A stretch of 64,000 nucleotides of DNA from Streptomyces sp. NWU339 (GTDB lineage Bacteria; Actinomycetota; Actinomycetes; Streptomycetales; Streptomycetaceae): assembly GCF_003143855.1 (NCBI RefSeq), contig NZ_QFRK01000018.1, positions 62,001-126,000 on the forward strand, given 5' to 3'. A program made the position numbers and the translations under genes. The notes beneath the pieces are model-generated. The model was not told the origin of the DNA. It worked only from the letters and a program-made list of their open reading frames with translations, and did no database searches. Below, piece by piece: positions 45,679 to 53,278 of this stretch; the first letter of the stretch is position 1; each line of letters begins with the position of its first letter.

Positions 45679-46058
45679 CCGCCGTGTCCGACGTGATCAC
45701 CGCCATCCTGCTCCCGGCCGGTGCGGTCTTCTGCCTGCTCGGCTCCGTGGGACTGCTCCGCTTCCCGGACATCGGCAGCCGCCTGCACGCGGCCGCCAAG
45801 GCCCAGACGCTCGGCCTGCTGCTCATCCTGGCGGGAACCGCCGTGCAGATGCCCCTGCGCTACGCGCCGGTGCTCCTGCTCGTCATCCTGTTCCAGCTGC
45901 TCACCGCGCCGATCACCAGCCAGATCGTCGGCCGTACCGCCTACCGGGTCCAAGCCCTCGACCGCAGCAGGCTGTTCCGGGACGAACTCGCCGACCGCCT
46001 CGCGCGGGACGGCACCCCGGTGGACGAGCAGCCGTCGGGCGAGGACGCGGACCGTTGA
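45675..46058 (+). CDS. mrpG: Mrp antiporter subunit G
   Basis: A 127-residue MrpG with three spans. GSVGLLRFPDIGSRLHAAAK and QTLGLLLILAGTAVQ are typical. The ATG 45675 overlaps the mrpF stop. This completes the operon. The C-terminal about 30 residues (DRSRLFRDELADRLARDG) are hydrophilic and extend beyond typical MrpG. Confidence 0.94.
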   Translation: MTAVSDVITAILLPAGAVFCLLGSVGLLRFPDIGSRLHAAAKAQTLGLLLILAGTAVQMPLRYAPVLLLVILFQLLTAPITSQIVGRTAYRVQALDRSRLFRDELADRLARDGTPVDEQPSGEDADR

Positions 46059-46180
46059 CACCCCGCCGCTCGAACGCCCGGGCGGCTCGACCGGGCAACT
46101 CCCGGCGGACCCGGACCGGCGCGAGCGGGAGTGCCGCGACCGGTGCTTCGCAGTCAGCGGTCCCCCGTAGGATGGGCGCC

Positions 46181-46768
46181 ATGGCCAAGACCAGTACGAC
46201 GACCCAGGGGCTGCGGGCGGCGATCGAGCGCAGCGGCTACTACCCGGCCCTCGTGGCCGAGGCGGTGGAGGCCGCCGTGGGCGGCGAGCCCGTTCGGTCG
46301 TACCTGGTCCACCAGGAGACGACGTTCGACCAGAACGAGGTGCGGCGCCATGTGACCGTGCTCGTCCTCACCGGCAACCGCTTCATCGTCAGCCACACCG
46401 ACGAGCAGGCCGCCGACACCACCTCCCCGACGCCCTACGCCACCACGTCCACGGAGTCCGTGAAGCTCGGCCGGATCTCGTCGATCGTGGTCAGCCGCGT
46501 GGTCGCCAACCCCGAGTCGTACAAGCCGGGCACCCTGCCCCGTGAGATCGTGCTCACCATCGGCTGGGGCGCGGTCTCCCGCCTCGACCTGGAGCCGGCC
46601 GCCTGCGGCGACCCCAACTGCGAGGCCGACCACGGCTACACCGGCAGCTCGACCGCCGACGACCTGAGCCTGCGGGTCAGCGAGGCCGGGGACGGCCCGG
46701 AGACGGTGCGCCAGGCGCTCGCCTTCGCGCAGGCCCTCTCCGAGGCGACCGCGGACCCCACGAACTGA
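46181..46768 (+). CDS. DUF5998 family protein
   Basis: A 195-residue soluble actinobacterial protein of the DUF5998 family: LRAAIERSGYYPALVAEAVE, VRSYLVHQETTFD, RRHVTVLVLTGNRFIVSHTD and GRISSIVVSRVVANPESY. A possible metal site lies in ACGDPNCEADHGYTG. The function is unknown. ATG 46181 is the family start; an in-frame ATG at 46172 is also possible. Its stop shares a base with the next ATG (TGATG), so translation is coupled to the AlkP-type phosphodiesterase. That partnership suggests a shared role in nucleotide or phosphate-ester metabolism (inference). Confidence 0.86.
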   Translation: MAKTSTTTQGLRAAIERSGYYPALVAEAVEAAVGGEPVRSYLVHQETTFDQNEVRRHVTVLVLTGNRFIVSHTDEQAADTTSPTPYATTSTESVKLGRISSIVVSRVVANPESYKPGTLPREIVLTIGWGAVSRLDLEPAACGDPNCEADHGYTGSSTADDLSLRVSEAGDGPETVRQALAFAQALSEATADPTN

Positions 46769-48018
46769 TGACACACACCTCCGACACCCCGCACACCCCG
46801 AACCCCGCGCAGGCCGTCCCCACCACCGCCTGGCCCCTCACACCCGGGGCCTACCCCGAGCCCCTCGCCCCGGCCTCCGCGCCCCGGCCCGAATACGGCA
46901 CCGGCTCACTGGCCGACCTGCTGCCCACGCTCGCCGCGGGCATGGGCGTCCCCGGCCTCACCGCCGCGATCCCGGAACTGCCCCCCGCCGACCGGAACTG
47001 CGTGTTCCTGATCGACGGCCTCGGCTGGGAGCAGCTGAAGGCGCACCCCGAGGAAGCCCCGTTCATGGCGTCCCTGCTGCCCGGCTCGCGCGGCGGCACC
47101 GGACGGCCGATCACCACGGGCTACCCGGCCACCACCGCCACCTCCCTCGCCTCCGTCGGCACCGGTCTGCCGCCCGGAGCACACGGCCTGCCCGGGTACA
47201 CCGTGCGCAACCCGGACACCGGCGAACTGATGAACCAGCTGCGCTGGCAGCCCTGGACGCAGCCCGACACCTGGCAGCCGCACCCCACCGTCTTCGAGCT
47301 GGCCCACCGCGCCGGGGTGCACGCCGCCCAGGTGTCCTCGCCCACCTTCGCCCACACGCCGCTGACGAAGGTCGCGTTGAGCGGTGGCACCTTCCACGGG
47401 CGGCTGTCCGGCGAGGAGCGCATGGACCTCGCGGCCGAACAACTGGCCGCCGCCGACCGCTCCCTGGTCTACACGTACTACGCCGAGGTCGACGGCGCCG
47501 GACACCGCTACGGCGTCGACTCCGACACCTGGCGCGGCCAGCTCATGTACGTGGACCGCCTGGTCCAGCGACTGGCCGAACAGCTCCCACCGCGCAGCGC
47601 GCTCTACGTCACCGCCGACCACGGGATGGTCGACGTGCCCTTCGACGAGGAGCACCGCATCGACTTCGACCACGACTGGGAGCTGAGTGCCGGGGTCGCC
47701 CTGCTCGGCGGCGAGGGCCGAGCCCGCCACGTCTACGCCGTCCCCGGTGCTGAGAACGACGTACTGACCTGCTGGCGCGAGGTGCTCGGCGAGCAGTTCT
47801 GGGTGGCCTCGCGGGACGAGGCGATCGCGGCGGGCTGGTTCGGCCCCCGCGTCGACGACCGCGTGTACCACCGCATCGGCGATGTGGTCGCCGCCGCGCG
47901 GGACGACGTGCTGATCGTCGCCTCGGAGCGGGAGCCGAAGGAGTCGGCGATGGTCGGCAACCACGGTTCGCTGACCCCTGCCGAGCAGCTGGTCCCGCTG
48001 CTCGAAGTACGCTCCTGA
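46768..48018 (+). CDS. Alkaline-phosphatase-superfamily nucleotide pyrophosphatase/phosphodiesterase
   Basis: A 416-residue enzyme of the AlkP superfamily (type I phosphodiesterase/nucleotide pyrophosphatase). The first metal site is in VFLIDGLGWEQL; GYPATTATSLASVGTGLPPG carries the nucleophilic Thr; YTYYAEVDGAGHRYGVDS and YVTADHGMVDVPFDEEHRID give the Asp and His metal ligands. There is no signal peptide, so it acts in the cytoplasm. Its ATG overlaps the DUF5998 stop. Substrate probably a nucleotide or other phosphodiester. Confidence 0.93.
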   Translation: MTHTSDTPHTPNPAQAVPTTAWPLTPGAYPEPLAPASAPRPEYGTGSLADLLPTLAAGMGVPGLTAAIPELPPADRNCVFLIDGLGWEQLKAHPEEAPFMASLLPGSRGGTGRPITTGYPATTATSLASVGTGLPPGAHGLPGYTVRNPDTGELMNQLRWQPWTQPDTWQPHPTVFELAHRAGVHAAQVSSPTFAHTPLTKVALSGGTFHGRLSGEERMDLAAEQLAAADRSLVYTYYAEVDGAGHRYGVDSDTWRGQLMYVDRLVQRLAEQLPPRSALYVTADHGMVDVPFDEEHRIDFDHDWELSAGVALLGGEGRARHVYAVPGAENDVLTCWREVLGEQFWVASRDEAIAAGWFGPRVDDRVYHRIGDVVAAARDDVLIVASEREPKESAMVGNHGSLTPAEQLVPLLEVRS

Positions 48019-48089
48019 GGCTCCCGGCCGCCGACTCCCGGCCGTCGTCCCGACCCAGCCCGCCCCCACCGAAAGGTGCCCAACCTCCC

Positions 48090-48740
48090 ATGCCCGAGCT
48101 CGTGTTCTTCTCCGGAACGATGGACTGCGGGAAGTCGACGCTGGCTCTCCAGATCGAGCACAACCGCTCGGCGCGCGGCCTGGTGGGCATGATCTTCACC
48201 CGTAACGACCGTGCCGGGGAGGGCAAGCTGTCCTCCCGCCTCGGCCTGGTCACCGACGCGGTGGAGGTCGGGGACCGCGCGGACCTGTACACGCACCTCG
48301 TCGACCACCTCACGCAGGGCAGGCGCGCGGACTACGTGATCGCGGACGAGGCACAGTTCCTGGCACCGGAGCAGATAGACCAGCTCGCACGTGTGGTGGA
48401 CGACCTGGAGATCGACGTCTACGCCTTCGGCATCACGACCGACTTCCGCTCCAAGCTGTTCCCGGGCTCCCAGCGCCTGGTCGAACTGGCCGACCGGGTC
48501 GAGGTACTTCAGGTCGAGGCCCTGTGCTGGTGCGGCGCCCGCGCCACCCACAACGCCCGCACCGTCGGCGGAGTCATGGTCGTGGAGGGCGCCCAGGTGG
48601 TGGTCGGCGACGTCACCGACTCCGCGGACGAGGTCGGCTACGAGGTCCTGTGCCGCCGCCACCACCGCCGCCGCACGACGGCCGCCACGGCCCGCGCGGC
48701 GGCACTGTCGCCGGACGTGCTGCCCATCACTCAGGCCTGA
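48090..48740 (+). CDS. tdk: Thymidine kinase (TK1-like)
   Basis: A 216-residue TK1-type kinase that phosphorylates thymidine in the salvage pathway. The P-loop is GTMDCGKSTLALQ (residues about 9-21), DEAQFL is the catalytic DExQ, and zinc ligands are in LCWCGARATH and LCRRHH. The lasso region follows with NARTVGGVMVVEGAQVVVG. A GAAAGG is about 14 bases before the ATG. It follows the phosphodiesterase by 71 bp on the same strand. Confidence 0.95.
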   Translation: MPELVFFSGTMDCGKSTLALQIEHNRSARGLVGMIFTRNDRAGEGKLSSRLGLVTDAVEVGDRADLYTHLVDHLTQGRRADYVIADEAQFLAPEQIDQLARVVDDLEIDVYAFGITTDFRSKLFPGSQRLVELADRVEVLQVEALCWCGARATHNARTVGGVMVVEGAQVVVGDVTDSADEVGYEVLCRRHHRRRTTAATARAAALSPDVLPITQA

Positions 48741-48749
48741 CCGGACCGG

Positions 48750-49631
48750 TCAGCCGGTACGGGGTTTGCCGAACTCCTCGATCAGCACCGGATACTGCTC
48801 CCCGCCGTGTCCGGCGGCGATCGAACGGTCGGCCAACGCCTTGATCAGCCGCGGCAGTTCGGCGTTGACACCCATCGCCTCGCTCTCCTCGATCAGGTGT
48901 GCCATGGCCCGTGCGTCGGTCTCCAGGGCCGACACCTCCGCCGGGAAGGAACCGCTGTCGACCTGCTGGGCATACCCGGGAAGCCACCCGGCCACCCCCA
49001 CCGCGATCTGCCGCGCGAACGACGCGTATGTCGCGGCGTCGACACCGGCCGCCATGAGCAGAGCGGTGCCCTGCAGCCAGGCGTTGAGGACACTCCACAT
49101 CATGGCCAGGCCGGCCACGTCGTACAGGGACGCCAGGCCGTGGTCCGCGCCCAGGTAAGTGACGGTGCCGAGCGCGTCGAGTGCCGACTTGTGCGCATCA
49201 AGGTGAGCCTGCGGCCCGCTGTACAGCATCACCGCCTCGGCGGTGCCGACCGTCGGAGGAACGGCCATGATGGCGCCGTCCAGATAACGGGCGCCGTGCG
49301 ACTCGGCCCACCGGGCGGTTTCCCGGGCCTGCGCCGAACTGCCCGAGGTCAGGTTGACCAGCGTCGTCCCGTCGAGCTCGACGTCGCTCGCGCCGAGCAA
49401 CTCGTGCACGGCCCGGTAGTCGGTGACGCAGACGACCGTCAGGGAACTGGCCTTGAGCGCGTCGCCGACCGTCGGCGCCGACCGTGCACCGTCGGCCACC
49501 AGTTGGTCGGCCTTGGCGGCCGTACGGTTCCATACGGTTGTGGGATGTCCGGCTTCCAGGAAAACGCGGGCGAGGGCCTGACCCATCAGCCCGAGCCCGA
49601 TGACTGTCACGGATGTGTCGGTTGCGTTCAT
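48750..49631 (-). CDS. NAD(P)-dependent oxidoreductase, imine reductase/beta-hydroxyacid dehydrogenase type
   Basis: A 293-residue Rossmann protein. VTVIGLGLMGQALARVFLEA is the dinucleotide fold and VWNRTAAKADQLVADGA the NADP-binding loop with Arg. The C-terminal helical half contains the LYDVAGLAMMWSVLNAWLQG segment and SALETDARAMAHLIEESE, as in imine reductases. ATG 49631 has GAGGA about eight bases upstream. It is divergent from a MerR gene with a MerR-type dyad in between and is probably its target. Confidence 0.9.
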   Translation of the reverse strand: MNATDTSVTVIGLGLMGQALARVFLEAGHPTTVWNRTAAKADQLVADGARSAPTVGDALKASSLTVVCVTDYRAVHELLGASDVELDGTTLVNLTSGSSAQARETARWAESHGARYLDGAIMAVPPTVGTAEAVMLYSGPQAHLDAHKSALDALGTVTYLGADHGLASLYDVAGLAMMWSVLNAWLQGTALLMAAGVDAATYASFARQIAVGVAGWLPGYAQQVDSGSFPAEVSALETDARAMAHLIEESEAMGVNAELPRLIKALADRSIAAGHGGEQYPVLIEEFGKPRTG

Positions 49632-49643
49632 GGCAGCATCCTC

Positions 49644-49667
49644 GACGTTGATACCGGTGTGAAGGTC
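49644..49667. promoter_or_regulatory. MerR-type operator between the oxidoreductase and merR genes
   Basis: The dyad GACGTTGATACC / GGTGTGAAGGTC (centre CC|GG) matches nine of twelve positions. It lies in the 49-bp gap between two divergent starts, with a minus-strand TTGACC suitable as -35 for the oxidoreductase. Confidence 0.6.
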
Positions 49668-49680
49668 AAGCGAGGTTGCG

Positions 49681-50088
49681 ATGCGTATCGGAGAACTGAG
49701 CAGCAGGACGGGCGTCAACGCCCATCAACTGCGCTACTACGAGGCCCAGGGCCTGCTGGAGGCAGAACGCGGCGCGAACGGCTACCGGAAGTACGGGGAG
49801 AGCGCCGTACTTCGGGTGAAACAGATCCGCCACCTGCTCGGCGCCGGTCTGTCCTCCGAGGACATCGCGTACCTGCTGCCCTGTGCGGCGGGAGAGGCTC
49901 CGGAGCTGATCGGGTGTCCCGAGTTACTGGCCGCGATGCGGGCACGGCTCCAGCGGTTGGACGACCAGCTGGACAGGCTCGCCCGATCCCGCGACGCCCT
50001 GGCCGACTACATCGACGCGGCCGAGCGCATGGGCAGCCGGACCTATCCGCCCTTCGAGGACACCGACCAGCAGCCCGTACCCGCCTGA
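49681..50088 (+). CDS. MerR family transcriptional regulator
   Basis: A 135-residue MerR regulator. The winged helix-turn-helix reads MRIGELSSRTGVNAHQLRYY and EAQGLLEAERGANGYRKYGE; a coiled-coil dimer helix follows (LLAAMRARLQRLDDQLDRLA). Cys residues near 62 (LLPCAAGE) and 73 (IGCPEL) could sense thiols or small molecules but do not form a standard metal pocket. The ATG starts 13 bp after the operator-like dyad. It likely controls itself and the oxidoreductase. Confidence 0.92.
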   Translation: MRIGELSSRTGVNAHQLRYYEAQGLLEAERGANGYRKYGESAVLRVKQIRHLLGAGLSSEDIAYLLPCAAGEAPELIGCPELLAAMRARLQRLDDQLDRLARSRDALADYIDAAERMGSRTYPPFEDTDQQPVPA

Positions 50089-50230
50089 CGGAACGGGCAC
50101 CTCGGGCCGGGTGCCCCGGTTCAGTCGCCGAAAGTGAACGCGAATCCGCTTACGCGCAGTTCATCCGCCGCTTCGCCAACGAGTCGTTCGTGAACGGGGT
50201 TCCGGAGGACGGAACGGACACCTGCGCCTA

Positions 50231-50274
50231 CGTGAGAGCCCTGCCGTCCGGCAGGAAGCAGCAGGGCTCTCACG
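50231..50274 (-). terminator. Terminator downstream of the DUF397 gene
   Basis: A perfect 14-bp stem (50231-50244 with 50261-50274) whose 16-nt loop itself holds a small stem. It is just beyond the stop of the DUF397 gene on the minus strand and also follows the MerR gene on the plus strand. Confidence 0.8.
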
Positions 50275-50286
50275 ACCGTACGAGCG

Positions 50287-50502
50287 TCAGACGCGCCGCT
50301 CCGACGAGGCCAGTCCGACGAATCCTGCCCACGCGTCACGCGAGACCGTGACGATGGGCCCGGCAGCGGCCTTGGAGTCCCGGACGTGCACCACTGCCGT
50401 ACCGGTCGCGACCTCTACGCATTCGCCGCCCTCGGTTCCACTGTGGCTGCTCTTGAACCAGGCGAGGCCGGAGGTGACGGTCGAGGACTCAGCGTTGTTC
50501 AT
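50287..50502 (-). CDS. DUF397 protein
   Basis: A 71-residue DUF397 protein: LAWFKSSHSGTEGGECVEVA, then VHVRDSKAAAGPIVTVSRDAW. Streptomyces carry many DUF397 genes, each next to an XRE regulator, and some pairs affect development and antibiotic production. Its ATG overlaps the XRE stop by four bases. The pair resembles an antitoxin-like or anti-regulator module, but no toxin activity is established. Confidence 0.93.
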   Translation of the reverse strand: MNNAESSTVTSGLAWFKSSHSGTEGGECVEVATGTAVVHVRDSKAAAGPIVTVSRDAWAGFVGLASSERRV

Positions 50503-51434
50503 GGCGATCCCAGCAACCTTTCGATGAACTCCGTTGACTCTCGCGGACTGAGAGCCTGTGATCGGATAATCCCATAAAGGGCGGCCGCCAGAACCCCTTG
50601 CTCCGGGTCGGTCTGCAGAGAGCCGATTCCCCGTGCCTCGGCGTACACGAACTTCTTGCCGTCCTTGCGCGTGACGACGGTGAACGGTCCGTTCACGCCG
50701 GCGTTGTCCTCACGGTCGAGCGGCATGACCTGGATCTCGACGTTGCGCTTCTGGCCGACCAACAGCAGATGCTCCAACTGCCCGCGCAGTACCGCCTTGC
50801 CCCCGTACGGACGTCCCAAGAGCGACTCGTCGAGCACGAAGCTCAGAAACGGAGCAGGCCGACGATCAAAAATGTCCTGCCGGACCAATCGTGCTGCCAC
50901 ACGCTGTTCAATGGTCTCCTCGTCCAGAGGGGGGCGCCTCATGGCAAGCAGCGCCCTCATGTACTCCTCGGTCTGAAGCAGGCCGTTGAGCACAGGCATG
51001 CTGTAGGAGACCAGCTCAGTGGCCTCCTTCTCCAGCACCGCCATCCCCTGAAAGAACACCGGATACTGCGCCCGCTCCACCTGCTCCTTCCACAGGCACA
51101 GCAACCCGCCCGCCCCCAACACCTCATCGGCCCGTTCGATCGTCCTGGGGGACGGAATCCTCCGCCCCTGCTCGAACGAGGCGATCGTGGACGCCGAGTA
51201 CCCGAGCCGCCTCCCGAACTCCTCGCGTTCCAGGCCCTCCCGCACCCGCAGCGTCTTCATGGTCTGCCCGAACGCGACGACGACCCCTCGCCCCGCCTCG
51301 TCCTCCGGTCGCCGCCCGGCTCCGTCGTCGTTGTCCCAGCCGTCCCCGAGACTCACGGCCGCTCCCGCGCCGCCGTGCCCACGCTCCCCGGGAACCGCCT
51401 CGGCCCCCGCCACCGCGCCCTTGCGCTCCGCCAT
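50499..51434 (-). CDS. XRE family regulator with DUF5753 domain
   Basis: A 311-residue regulator, partner of DUF397. The HTH (MKTLRVREGLEREEFGRRLG, YSASTIASFEQGRRIPSPRT) is at residues about 60-110, preceded by a Gly/Asp-rich tail longer than usual (family starts near the HTH). The DUF5753 domain follows with FFQGMAVLEKEATELVSYSM, PVLNGLLQTEEYMRALL and LDESLLGRPYGG. ATG 51434 is chosen; GTGs at 51440 and 51443 are alternatives. Confidence 0.91.
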   Translation of the reverse strand: MAERKGAVAGAEAVPGERGHGGAGAAVSLGDGWDNDDGAGRRPEDEAGRGVVVAFGQTMKTLRVREGLEREEFGRRLGYSASTIASFEQGRRIPSPRTIERADEVLGAGGLLCLWKEQVERAQYPVFFQGMAVLEKEATELVSYSMPVLNGLLQTEEYMRALLAMRRPPLDEETIEQRVAARLVRQDIFDRRPAPFLSFVLDESLLGRPYGGKAVLRGQLEHLLLVGQKRNVEIQVMPLDREDNAGVNGPFTVVTRKDGKKFVYAEARGIGSLQTDPEQGVLAAALYGIIRSQALSPRESTEFIERLLGSP

Positions 51435-51581
51435 GTTCACCACCGCCTGTTCTGCTCAACGCCCCGCGAGGGACGCCGTCACGGCACGCGGCTCGTACTC
51501 CTGCGGAGAGCACGCGTACAGCCGCCCCCTGTCGCTGCGTTACCGCTGGCCACGCTAAGTGAACGTCGGGACTGTGTGGGC

Positions 51582-51931
51582 ATGACGATGAAACCCGTCA
51601 ACCCCACCGGCATCACCCAATTCGCCACCTCCTGCGTCCCCTTGAAGGCGGCCCCGTCACCGGACCCACCTTCGAGTCGAATGAGGAGGCCCGCGCCCCC
51701 GCCGAAGCCCGCGACCGGCTCATTCGAAAAGCCTCTTCCGAAGGCATGTCCCTACAGGGTCGCCTGTCTCACCTCGCCGAGGCCCTGCTGACGCCCGAGG
51801 AGCGCATGGCTCGCGCCGAGCAGGCGTGCGTCGCCCTGCGGGAAGGGAACGGTTACGACCCGAGTGTGAATGAACATGCTGCTCTGGCAATCGAGTTGGA
51901 CCTACGGGTAGATGCGGCGACGGCACGGTGA
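51582..51931 (+). pseudogene. Frameshifted small protein gene
   Basis: Two frames together look like one protein. From ATG 51582 the start reads MTMKPVNPTGITQFATSC; after about residue 19, near 51636, coding sense continues in another frame as LEGGPVTGPTFESNEEARAP, SLQGRLSHLAEALLTPEERM and VALREGNGYDPSVNEHAALA, ending at 51931. Downstream-frame residues are low in the composition bias of shadow frames. A one-base indel in the CCCC run near 51640 would restore one frame of about 115 residues. Either a real pseudogene or a sequencing error. ATG 51746 could start a 61-residue remnant. Confidence 0.6.
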
Positions 51932-52036
51932 CTGATCACTCACGGGAGAGGGAATGTGTCGACCCGGCTCCCCGGAGCAACGATGTCAGCCCACACGACT
52001 AAGGTGGCCGACCACTGATCTCAAGGGGATGTCACC

Positions 52037-52669
52037 ATGGGCCTTCATTCCGACGTGGCCGCATTGCTCGATCTTGTACCGGCGGACTTCGCGGGCGGAG
52101 AGCGGATCGACTGGGACGCGGCCGAAACCGAGCTGGGCACCGGCCTTCCGAGCGACTACAAGGCTCTGCTGGACACATACGGAGTGGGCGATATCGGAGA
52201 TCTCGTCATCCTGCCACCACTCCCCAGTGACGTGCGCGGATGGGAAAAGTGCCATATCGGAGGCCACGCGGTCGGCCTGCGCGAGCTCTGGGACATGGAC
52301 AAAGGCGTTCCGGGCGTGGCGCTCGGTGCCGACGCCGTCCTGCCCTGGGGCTCCGGAATGAACGCCAACGAGATGGCCTGGCTCATGAACGACCCCGATC
52401 CGGACAAGTGGCCTGTCGTGGCCTGGCGTCGGCAGCACTCGTGGAACGAGTCGAGCTGGGCTTTGTTCGACTGCGGCATGGTCCAGTTCATCACCCGGAT
52501 GATGCTGGGCCAGTTCGACGCCTGCCCACTCGGCGACGCATCGCTCTGGAAACGGACGGATGTCTTCGTCAGTTGGCGGGAGCAAGAACGACGACTCGTG
52601 GCCGGCCTGGACCCGCTCACCGGCGAACCAGACCCCTACGCCGACATGTTCCCCATCACCGACGACTGA
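52037..52669 (+). CDS. SMI1/KNR4 family protein
   Basis: A 210-residue SMI1/KNR4-type protein, a fold common among immunity proteins of polymorphic toxin systems. It has IDWDAAETELGTGLPSDYKA (start of the domain), LLDTYGVGDIGDLVILP, then WPVVAWRRQHSWNESSWALF, and the acidic C-terminal tail DPYADMFPITDD. ATG 52037 follows AAGGGG. No toxin gene is next to it: it stands between a frameshifted gene and a block bounded by inverted repeats. An orphan immunity gene is the likeliest reading, but not all family members are immunity proteins. Confidence 0.82.
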   Translation: MGLHSDVAALLDLVPADFAGGERIDWDAAETELGTGLPSDYKALLDTYGVGDIGDLVILPPLPSDVRGWEKCHIGGHAVGLRELWDMDKGVPGVALGADAVLPWGSGMNANEMAWLMNDPDPDKWPVVAWRRQHSWNESSWALFDCGMVQFITRMMLGQFDACPLGDASLWKRTDVFVSWREQERRLVAGLDPLTGEPDPYADMFPITDD

Positions 52670-53278
52670 CCCCGACCAGGTCCAGGGCCAGACGGCGAGG
52701 ACCCGATGGTGTCCCTTCGGGTGGTGCAAGGGATCTGAAGGTGGTGTTGTGGGTCGAGCCGGTCGCGCTGTTCGGCGGGAGGGGGATCGAGTGACGGTGT
52801 GTCGGACCTTGCCGGGGGCGGTCGGCTGCTCGTGCTGGCGTTTTCCGCGACTGCCCGGTGGGACGGCGGCCTCGACGTGGGCGATGCCGGGACACCCGCC
52901 CAGGCCCTGGGAAGGACACACCGTCCTGAAGTCGTGAGCACTTTGGCCACCGCTGTCCTGATGCCGCTCGTTTGAGCGCTTACGTGACACATGCCCGCCG
53001 ACTGCTCACGGTTTTCGGCAGAGCACCCGTCTCCGGCTCCGCAGTGCCGGGACCGTGAAGATCCCCTGCACCACCCGGTGGGACACCATCCGCCACCTGC
53101 GTCACAGCAGCGGCGGCCGTCGGCTCGAACAGACGGGCAGGACCCTGGATACCGAGCTCAGCGGAGCACCCCGGCCGGGCCGTGGAGTAGTCCCGCAGCG
53201 CCCGGACCGAACCCGCGTCCGCTTCCTGCCGGAGGAAGTCCTGCGTTCGCGGTGGTCGCCGACCGCGAAGCCTGCCCG
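52670..53278. other. Non-coding block with long inverted repeats
   Basis: No gene is supported in these 609 bases. Arms at 52705-52736 and 53059-53090 are inverted repeats with 29 of 32 matches, enclosing 322 bp of sequence without an open frame of note. This resembles a transposon relic or MITE. I cannot match it to a named insertion sequence. Confidence 0.6.
52705..53090. mobile_element. Possible MITE or insertion-sequence relic with 32-bp terminal inverted repeats
   Basis: Left arm begins GATGGTGTCCC and ends GGGATCT at 52736; the right arm is its reverse complement with three mismatches. Total length 386 bp. No direct target duplication was evident. No transposase is encoded inside. Confidence 0.5.

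Noticed and set aside
50121-50286. Continuation of a minus-strand frame below the DUF397 gene
   Set aside because: It contains the terminator hairpin and lies past the DUF397 stop; no ribosome site.
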